NCBI GenBank assembly: GCA_963070105.1
Contig: OY718805.1
Location: forward strand, 9,197,652 to 9,261,651
Length of the DNA stretch: 64,000 nucleotides
DNA from: Litomosoides sigmodontis
Taxonomy: Eukaryota > Nematoda > Chromadorea > Rhabditida > Onchocercidae
Reading direction: 5' to 3'
Below, one piece after another: positions 55,774 through 64,000 of the stretch (its first letter is position 1; every line of letters begins with the position of its first letter). Under the pieces are notes generated by a model. The model made no database searches. It was given only the letters and a program-made list of their open reading frames with translations, and had not been told where the DNA came from. A program made the position numbers and the translations under genes.

Positions 55774-56403
55774 AACTAAAACGATCATTTAATTATTCGT
55801 ATTTCTTTTAAAATTTTTTTAGTGCAATCATTGTAATTGATTTAAACAAACACTGATTGTATTTGCTAGTTTAAGTGAGTGAAAATAATTCATTTTACCA
55901 TCTAATACATTTCAATGCACTATTATTAATACTAATAATTATCAATCATTATCATCATTACTATCAAAATTAATTAATTAATTATCATTAATGAATTTCT
56001 AACATAGCACTTATTTTTATACTAATCAAATTTCCATTTAGCTCTCGTGTTAGCTCTGTTATTATTCTAATGCTTATCAGTATAGCCAAAATTCACCAAT
56101 CACATTGTTGAAATTGTGAAGGAAAAAAAAATTAGCTCTACACATAAATGCAACAGTGTATATATTTTATGTATGCCATATTTCTCTCTCTCTCTCTCTC
56201 GCTCTCTCTCTCTCCCCTTCCCCCTCCCCTCACCTCCTCTCCTCTCCTCGACGTTTTGGTTAATTTTATTATTAATATATTTGAATGCCTTTTCTTTTCG
56301 TATTGTTTGCTTTCATTAGCATAATTAAGTAGTTAATTATTCATATTAATAGAAATCAATTTTAGCAAAAATGATTGTTAATTGCGTGTATGCGTGTGCG
56401 TGC

Positions 56404-56438
<35 letters not shown>

Positions 56439-57527
56439 CGTGTTTTTTTGTTTTATGGAAATTTTTCCGTTTTGAACTTACTCTATCAGGTAACATTTAT
56501 GGATTAATCTTTAAATCAGATAAATGTTAACGAGTAGAAGAAAGAAGAAGAAGGAGAAACGAAAGGATAAAATAATATTTATTTGTTTATTATCTAAAAT
56601 TTGCTGTTTTTCGTTTTGCTAAATTGTTAATTTTAACATTTCACAATAACACGCATGCGATAAATGTAATAAAAGTAGTATGTGACATAGTCATAATATT
56701 TTTTTTCAAAAAAAAAAACGCAGAAAGTTTATATTTCTTTACGATAATTCGTTCTTTTTTTTGATCGAAAATATTCGAAATCAATTGATTAGCAAAATTT
56801 AAGCACTATTTTAAGCAAACCTAAAGTAGCGGAAAAAAAGTTTTATGTATTATAAATAATTGTGGTTGTATTTTTGTACACCAAAAAAAAAAATCATATT
56901 ATTCTTTTTCATCCTTCTTTTTTCTCTCTTTCTCTTCTTTCTCTCTCTCTCCCTCTGTCCCTCTCTGTTATCTATGTTTTGCATTTAAAAAAAAGGAAAG
57001 AAAGCATTAAATTGTTTTGTTTTATCATTTATTTTTCGTTTTAACAGGCTACTGAACAACATATATGCTTTAAAATATTTTTTTCCGTCTAAGTAAGCAA
57101 AGAATAAAGCGATATTTCTAAGTGAGCAAAAAAATAAATTATTTCAAAAAAAAAGAAAATCACACTTATCTGATCAAATATTTGTTTAAATTAGTTTATT
57201 GTCATTTTGCTCGATGATAATATTTTTTTTTTATCAATTAAAATGTAATGATCAAACAACTCTTCGATATTTTATACTTTCTCTCTCCTTCTCCCTCTCT
57301 CTCTCTCCCTCTCCCTCTCTCTCTCCATCGCTATCGCTATCTCGCACTTACATAATTTTTTTCATATAATTGTGAAACAACAAGAGAGAAAAGAGAACAA
57401 TTTTTTGTTTGAATGTAATTATTTACTTGCTAATTTTGAATTAAATTTTAAATGAGTGCTTTTGAGAATAAAGGGACGAAAGGTTTGTTGTTCATCTGGC
57501 CATTATTACAGTGTCACCGTGCTACTG
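55774..57527. other. Convergent intergenic region with pyrimidine and GT tracts
   Basis: Between the 3' ends of the PTR (+) and BTB (-) genes. It contains CT tracts at 56183-56248, 56922-56966 and 57281-57325 and a (GT)n tract at 56406-56436. No exon is supported. Confidence 0.5.
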
Positions 57528-60500
57528 TCACCTTTTGCTATTACAATTACCGCCGACAATTCCGCCTGCTGTTGTAGGTTCTTTCAGTAACGATGTATCA
57601 CTGGAATAGGTGTTGCAATGAGGGCACATCCATGTTATTTGCGCACAACCGCTTATTTGCTTACACCTAAAATTTGTCATTTTCTTTTGTAAAAATTTCA
57701 AAATTTGGCTTAAAAAACTGAGTCTCATTCAATTAGCTTTGAATAAGCAAGCAATGAAATTCCTAAGTTTAATGATTGATAAAGTCAACGAGAAATTCAC
57801 TGAAACTATTCACTGTTAAATTTTGCCGCTTCAATTTATTTCATAATTATGTGTTTCTTATTTTAACTTGTTGAATTTGAAAATTAATTGGTCAAAAAAA
57901 TTCGAGCATTTTTTTTTGTTCTTTTTTGTTAAAATTTTTATTTTAAAAATTTTAAAGTTTTCATTTAGTTTAATAAACAATGATTAAAATATTGACGTTG
58001 ATCAAAAAAAAATAAATACTGCTAACACATTGATAGTAACATAGTACTATATGCTCGTATTATAAAATTGAATTTTTTTTCCAAAAGTTTTATAACATTA
58101 AATGTATGAAACTTTCCACTTTTTAATCATCGAGCGCAAAAAGAAGTGTGTAATGAACAAGCAGAAAGTTATAATCATATAGTAAATAGCATAGAAATAT
58201 GAAATTAAATAATTCTAAATGATACCTTTGACAGGGATGTGATTTCATTCCTGGATTCCTTAACAGTACTGTTAAGCGATCCAACATTGCAGCACGAGCT
58301 CGAACTGATAAGCATTCATCTGTATGAGAAAAAAAAAGAATTGAAATGGAACTGTTTTCCTTCTTTCTTCATCAACTTCTTCAATTTAAATTTAATTTTT
58401 TTTTTCAAAAAAAATGTGAATATAATTAAACGAGTGATAGCAGTGATAAGAATATTGATAATGTTGATAGCGATAGTGTGATATTGTTGGAAGAATGATA
58501 GGATGTGAAAAGGCTAACAAGTTTGTTGTTGAGTCATCTCAAGTAGATATTCTGGACGATGAAGCATCTGAAGGCATGGATCGAGTAACTGATGCAGGAA
58601 GCATCGATCCAGCAATGATAATCTTACAAAGACCGATAGCTAAAATTTGAGGAATATTTTTTTGCATCCAAAAAATGGTCTTAGTGATAAGAAAAAAAAA
58701 ACAGAGCAAAATAAAAAAGAAAAAGATACAGTTTTGCTATTTCAACTATTCTTGCACACATTAATTACACACACACACACACATCATTTGGTAAAATTAT
58801 TTGAAATTTTCTAAATAATTAAACCTTTCATATTAAATTTTTTACCTCTTTAATTTAGTTTAAAATATTAATAATTAAAAATTTTCAAAAAAAAATTTAC
58901 TACAGCTGCAAGAATTGAATATAATTAAACGAGAAGCGTAGTGAGAGACATTGAAAAAATCTGCAGTAATTGCGAAAAAATTGAAATAATCGTTGCTAAC
59001 TTGAGTATGCGGCGCAAGAAGTAGCATTGCGCATTTCCTCAACAAGCCTGATGATTCCATCTTACATGCTGCCAACAGTACTGGTCCTATATTAGCTTCT
59101 GCAAAATTCAAAAAAAAATAATAATAATAATAAACAAAGAAATGAAAATTAGTTATGCAGCTTTTTTTCAAGCAATTTCAAATTTCAACTAATAATGATT
59201 AGTTTTAAAATTAACTTCATATTTTACTCAATCTATCATCTATCTATGATGCTGCGGCGCATTTGGTCATTTTGCGTTGCATCGCATTTCGGCACCACAT
59301 CCGTCATTCTCGATCGTCGGATCAATTTCAAACAGTGAATGTGCAAACCTGTTATCCTAAGTTGTGGTGGATAAACGGCCATCAAAAATGCTTTCAACTC
59401 TTCGTGCGTACACGGACAAAATATTTCATCCATACTCTTTATTGATGATAAACGTTCCTAAATGGAAAAAAAAAGTTTCTTTTTTTTTTAAACTTTTTTT
59501 CTTTCGTTCTTTTGCAAAATTTTTTAAAATAAATTTGATACGAGCAAAGTACGAATCGATTAATCGTTTACTTCAAACATCAATTATTTTATCGTTAGAA
59601 TTTTACAACTATTTACTTTCAAACAAATAATTTCAATTAAACATAAAATTCAAATTATTCAAAGCTGTGTGTGTTTTTTTTAATTTTTCCATTTTGAGTA
59701 ATTTAAAAATAAATGATACTCGAAATATTTCACCATGAAGACATTTGACCATGCAGCAATGTAGTATGGATTGATGTAGTAACCGCGACCGGTTTTAGTA
59801 CGAATCATTGCAAAATTTAACTCTGTGAGACGATGAAACTGTTCCAGGTCACTGGGTTGCTCTAACATTTCCTGTATGTATCAGTAGTATGTTAATTTTT
59901 TCACAGAAAAAAAATGAAAATGATTTAATTGGAAATTTGAAAATTTTTTTTACACGAAAATATGTAAGAGAAATTTGGGCGAAAAAAATTTTTGAAACCT
60001 CAGGTGCTGAAGAGCCATGCAACCGCTCTAGCAATAACACTTTGACACGATCACTCAGACCATAGTAACGACTACCGGACAGATCAATTTTTGAATTAGG
60101 CTTCATCTCACGTAAACACAATACCAACAAACGATTTAATTTATATCTGAAATTGATGATCGTGAAAGTTGACTAGAATAAGTGCGATAATTAAATATAT
60201 AAATTTTAAATACGAAGTAAGCAAATGAAGATCCAACACTTTTTTATCATTTAAATTTAAATTAATTAAATGATAAATTTTTGCAATTATTTGTGTCATT
60301 CTTTTCAACAATCATAAATTACAACTTGTGCAATTATGCATACCTATCAGCTAACCAAACTTTTTCCAGGAATGGTAATTTATGTTGCACAAGGAAGCAT
60401 TCGCAACGATGTAAAAGACCATCCATCTAAATTACATTTAATTTTCAACAAAAAAAAGACGGAAAAATTTAAAATTGATAAATTATCTAAATTTATTAAT

Positions 60501-61708
60501 TGCTAAAAAAAAGTATTTCACATTGAAATAATAATGGAAATTAATGGTAAGCATTGTAAAATCAATGTTAAATTACAAAAAGTGTAATAGTGTCGCCAAG
60601 CTTTTGCGCAATTAAAACAATTCAAGGCGGTAATGTTTAAAGGAGGTGAGTGAAACAAATGAATAAAGATGACCTGATAGTCAAATGCAAGCGGTAATAA
60701 AATATGTACAGATTGATCGTCCACTTCCTTATACGTCGGATGTATGCAATGAAGCATCTCAAGAACGTGATCGTATTGCACGTTTGCTAATATTAACTCA
60801 CGATCGGGACATTCAACACACCAGGCTCTGAAAAAAAAAAGGAAAAAAAATTATCAGTGAAATGTTTTTTAAAATTGGCAAATGGCGTTTTCTTTTTCTC
60901 GAACACAAAAAAGGCTATAGTAACTTGGAGAAGTGGTTTTTTCTTCTTTCAACTGCAACTGCAAATTTAAATTTTTTACATTAAAAAAATTTTGTCATTC
61001 AATCTAAATCATTCAAAAATATCATTTTATGCATTAATATTTCTAATTTAGGATGATTTTGTTTTACTTTGTTAGTGAAATTAAATAAAATTTTCAAAAA
61101 TAATTGAGAAAAATACGTGATTTCTTTTGTCATTCGCTCAGAAATCCTTCAAAAAAAAAACTAATAGTAATAAAAAGTAAAATATATTTCCGCAAGTTTG
61201 AATTGTTTAATTTATTATTCAAAAATTTCATTTTTATTTCATTAGTAGTTTTGATAAAATTTTCATACGATTCGTGCTCATTTCAAAGATTTCAATTCAA
61301 TTTCAGTTCTATTTTCCTCCTCCTGCATTAACCTACTCTAAAGCTCATCCAATTTTTTTTTATATTTTAATTTATATTATATTATAAATAAGCTAAAATA
61401 AAGCATTTCACGGATTTTATTTCCCTATGAATAATTAATTTTAATTTTTTCAGACTCTTGTCGCTCTCAAAAAGAAAAACAAGTCCATTTCATTAAATTA
61501 TTTTTTTTATTCATACTTCACATATTAGTAAAAATAAAAATGAAATGAATGGAAACCGCAAAACAGGTGACCACACTGAAATATAATGCTCATCCACATA
61601 CAAACGTTTGCCATCTACGAGCAGCGGTCGCGTACGCTGACCATCCGGTCGTGTAAAATCAATTATCACTTCAATTGAATTTGTTCCCGTTCTCTCACAC
61701 TTTTCCAT
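57528..61708 (-). CDS. Tandem BTB/POZ domain protein with CxxC-type C-terminal tail
   Basis: Ten minus-strand exons: 61714-61557 (ATG at 61708), 60827-60674, 60426-60344, 60146-59999, 59871-59734, 59457-59349, 59098-59001, 58639-58519, 58319-58226 and 57666-57528. All are in phase and encode 411 residues. The first BTB-like domain starts around VDGKRLYVDEHYISVWSPVL and ends with the BTB back-helix WLADRYKLNRLLVLCLREM. A second BTB-like domain starts around GRGYYINPYYIAAWSNVFM (about residues 205-225), with LLAACKMESSGLLRKC after it. A helical region (LSLLDRCFLHQLLDPCLQML) precedes a cysteine tail, HPCQRCKQISGC then WMCPHC (Cys364, 367, 380, 383), suggesting a zinc-binding knuckle. BTB domains dimerise or bind Cullin-3; substrate and partner are unknown. 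The architecture is not one I can name. Confidence 0.85.
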
Positions 61709-61714
61709 TACATT

Positions 61715-61722
61715 CTACAAAA
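61715..61722 (-). promoter_or_regulatory. Putative spliced-leader or intron acceptor of the BTB gene
   Basis: On the minus strand TTTTGTAG lies 6 nt before the first in-frame ATG. It can be a trans-splice acceptor; equally, it could be a normal intron acceptor of an unseen upstream exon, because the frame is open through those 6 nt. Confidence 0.4.
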
Positions 61723-63807
61723 CACAAATTGATTAATTAATTCATCGTCTAATTAATTATTTAAAAATTAGCAACATTAAAAGAGGAAAAATTTTGAAAG
61801 CATTAAACGCAAAAAAAAAAGAGCAACATAGAAATTATCATTGAAAATGAAAGAAGAAAAGATTCGTTTTTTTCCTTTTTGCTTTCTCTCCCACATTTCT
61901 CACTTACACTTTTCATATTTTCAACTTCAATTTCATCTATTTCACATTTTTACTGTCTAACAAATAAAATACATAAGTGATTTGAAGAAATTTTAATGTG
62001 ATTAGTGATAGCTACGTGGGTGCGTTGGATTGGTTGAGCTAAAGAGCTCAATGAAAGGTCACCGAAGCGATCGGTGCACGCACGAAGGAAAAGCTAGTTA
62101 ATTCACTTTGCAGTAGCAATTTTGAAATATCTTAGTGGACTAAAGTAATTTTTCCACTGCTTACATGCAAATTAGAGGCGATGCATATTCTTGCTTATTG
62201 CACTACAAATTATATTAGCGTACTTTTTCCGCTTAAATAGCTTTTTGGGTGTTAGTTGGAGGAGCGCAGACGTAAAAAACTTTCGTTTTTTTTTTGTTTT
62301 AAATGGCAACACTCATTCATTTGTGAAATTTAACAATGCAAAATTATGTTATTAATTAAAAGAAAAAGAGGTGAATTGCTGGTTGACAGAGAAAAAAATT
62401 GCAAAGCTTTTTTTTTTCTTAATTTTTAATTTTTAGCAATGAAAAGAAAAAGGGGATGAATGAAATAATTCATTTCATACAGTTGAAATTGAGAGAAAAA
62501 AAAACAAAAGAAGAGTTTATGGTATGAATTAATAAGTCAAAATTGATGGATAATATTTGGAGAAAAACAAAGCTTTAATTAACAAATTTTAATTAACAAA
62601 ATCATCTGTAAATTTTTCATCGCTCTCCTCTTCCTGCCTGATACATTATTTTCCTCATGTATTTTTGCACACAAAATTTACGGTAACGAACGAAATAGAC
62701 GAAGTAGGAAATTGTTTGAATGAAATTTGAGAAATTTTAGAATAAATTATTTTAATATATACTAATGAGAAAAAGATGCTTGTTTGTTCATTCCTTTGTT
62801 TGTTTATTTGTTTGTTTGCTTATTTGTTTGTTTGTTTGTTTGTTTGCTTATTTGTTTGTTCGTTTGTTCGTTTCCTTTTCACTCTTACATTACTCAATCT
62901 AGCAAACTATTGAAATATTAAATAAAATCGATATTTATTATTCATCGATTAAGCACGCCAAAATAAACTATAAGGGAACGATTGAAAATTTTAGCAAATA
63001 CATTTTAGCGCAAAAAATAGGTAATCATTTATTTATTCAGGCATTAAATTAACGACACACTATTTCATTGATGCTAAAATTCATGCAAACGTCGATCGAC
63101 GCACCTATTTTCATAATTTCTCATTTACAAAAAAAAAAAAGAAAAGGAAAAAAGATTACGAGAACAAAAGGTGGAGGAAAAATAGCAATAATAATTTCAC
63201 TTTAATAATTTTGACTTTTAACGCCGTTTAAAATATCTAAAAATAGAACATACTAAATAAATAAATAAATAAGTAAATAGACGTTTGCGTTAAAGGAACG
63301 GAAATAATTGAAAAGCAAAAAAAAAGTGAAAAGGGAAGAAAGTAATGATTGAATGTCAATGCATCACATCAATCAACAAATCAATCAACCATTCTCTTAA
63401 AAATCAAATGGATTAGCGGTGAATGGAGGAGTGAAAAATGAAATAAGAAAAAATGAGCAACCGAAAAGAATGAAAATTGTTCAAAATCCCAAAACAAATT
63501 CCCAACAGTTAAAAAAACAATTAATTACTGAATCCTCTCTCCTTCTTTCCTCTTCCTTTTTTTCTTTTCTAGTATATAACACTGTTTGCATTATTCATGC
63601 GAAAATTCAACTTTTCCTTTTCTCCATTTGTAGCAAATAATTTTATAAAAATCACCCATTGCCTTGTTATTTTCATCATTTTGCAACATGTAATAATTTA
63701 CGTGTAAAGCGATTCGATTCAACTCAAATAATTCTTATTATTTTAAAAGTTAGGCTAAAAGTTAGTTTAAAAGTTAGAAAAGAGAACGATAAAGTGTGAT
63801 AGCTAGC
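61723..63807. other. Intergenic region at the right end
   Basis: About 2.1 kb upstream of both the BTB gene (-) and the new + strand frame. It contains a cloverleaf-like set of inverted repeats at 62020-62083, a (TTTG)n tract at 62793-62873 and the perfect palindrome CGTCGATCGACG at 63090-63101. The 73-codon frame at 63419-63640 lacks support. Confidence 0.5.
62793..62873. repeat. (TTTG)n tetranucleotide tract
   Basis: About 80 bp of TTTG units with TTTA, CTTA and TTCG variants. Confidence 0.9.
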
Positions 63808-64000
63808 ATGTGCGATAAGATTGATTTGAAAGTATTCGTCGAAATGATATATTTTATCTTAGGGAAAAGTAAATTGCTAAGGGGAAGGAGTAATGTTACG
63901 GTAGTGACATCAGATGAGAACAATCAAGTTGACGTCGACGCATTTTATTTACATCTTAAATTATCAGTGGTAGAAATGCAAAAATTAGCTACTTTAAAAG
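63808..64000 (+). CDS. Start of an unidentified coding region, cut by the window edge
   Basis: From ATG 63808 the frame stays open for 64 codons to the end of the window, which is notable in DNA this AT-rich. It begins MCDKIDLKVFVEMIYFILGK and later reads VTVVTSDENNQVDVDAFYLH. The residue mix is balanced and protein-like, with a hydrophobic helix followed by a basic run and an acidic segment. No family was recognised. It may be the first exon of a gene that continues to the right, or a chance open frame; a donor site is not yet reached. Confidence 0.5.
   Translation, partial: MCDKIDLKVFVEMIYFILGKSKLLRGRSNVTVVTSDENNQVDVDAFYLHLKLSVVEMQKLATLK

Noticed and set aside
58499..58650. Protein-like + strand frame containing VDILDDEASEGMDRV
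   Set aside because: It lies antisense to a minus-strand BTB exon (58639-58519) that fits phase with its neighbours on both sides, so the + strand frame is a shadow.

Overview
The window looks like an AT-rich nematode genome, most likely a filarial/spirurid worm. The genes are broken into many small exons with short introns ending in TTTCAG-like acceptors. Several start codons sit 6-16 nt behind a strong acceptor, as expected for spliced-leader trans-splicing. The gene set includes a cuticle collagen and a patched-related (PTR) protein, and the spaces between genes are full of microsatellites. The order is inferred from these features; no species was confirmed. Exon models were built by hand from reading-frame phase, splice motifs and remembered family features, and all the main models close in phase.

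Layout, left to right. 1-0.7 kb: a possible last exon of a + strand gene. 1.7-3.0 kb: cuticle collagen (-). 3.0-8.3 kb: repeat-rich intergenic DNA. 8.3-11.5 kb: 3' part of an unrecognised gene (-). 12.0-23.4 kb: three + strand genes in a row, membralin (TMEM259), the HemK2/N6AMT1 methyltransferase and the OVCA2/FSH1 serine hydrolase. 24.2-27.2 kb: a thrombospondin type 1 (TSP1) secreted-type protein (-). 28.0-28.7 kb: large (AC)n and (GGA)n arrays. 30.8-35.2 kb: a TMEM151 family membrane protein (+). 35.5-35.8 kb: a candidate 63-residue membrane microprotein (-). 37.2-39.1 kb: Rab21 (-). 39.8-41.0 kb: PPIH-type cyclophilin (-). 41-48 kb: a gene-poor desert with a (ATT)n array of about 660 bp and a long perfect foldback. 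48.0-55.8 kb: PTR protein with a sterol-sensing domain (+). 57.5-61.7 kb: a tandem-BTB protein with a CxxC tail (-). 63.8 kb to the right edge: the start of a new + strand coding region.

The genes do not form one pathway. Most are conserved housekeeping or membrane genes: translation-factor methylation, splicing cyclophilin, endosomal Rab and ER membralin. Others are nematode-type cuticle or secreted functions: collagen, PTR and the TSP1 protein. No CRISPR array, rRNA, tRNA or transposase gene was seen. The most interesting unexplained signals are the 20-bp perfect foldback at 45,326-45,393, the microprotein and the duplicated 18-mer at its start codon, the cloverleaf-like sequence at 62,020-62,083, the TSP1 protein with a tyrosine-rich tail, and the tandem-BTB/CxxC architecture.
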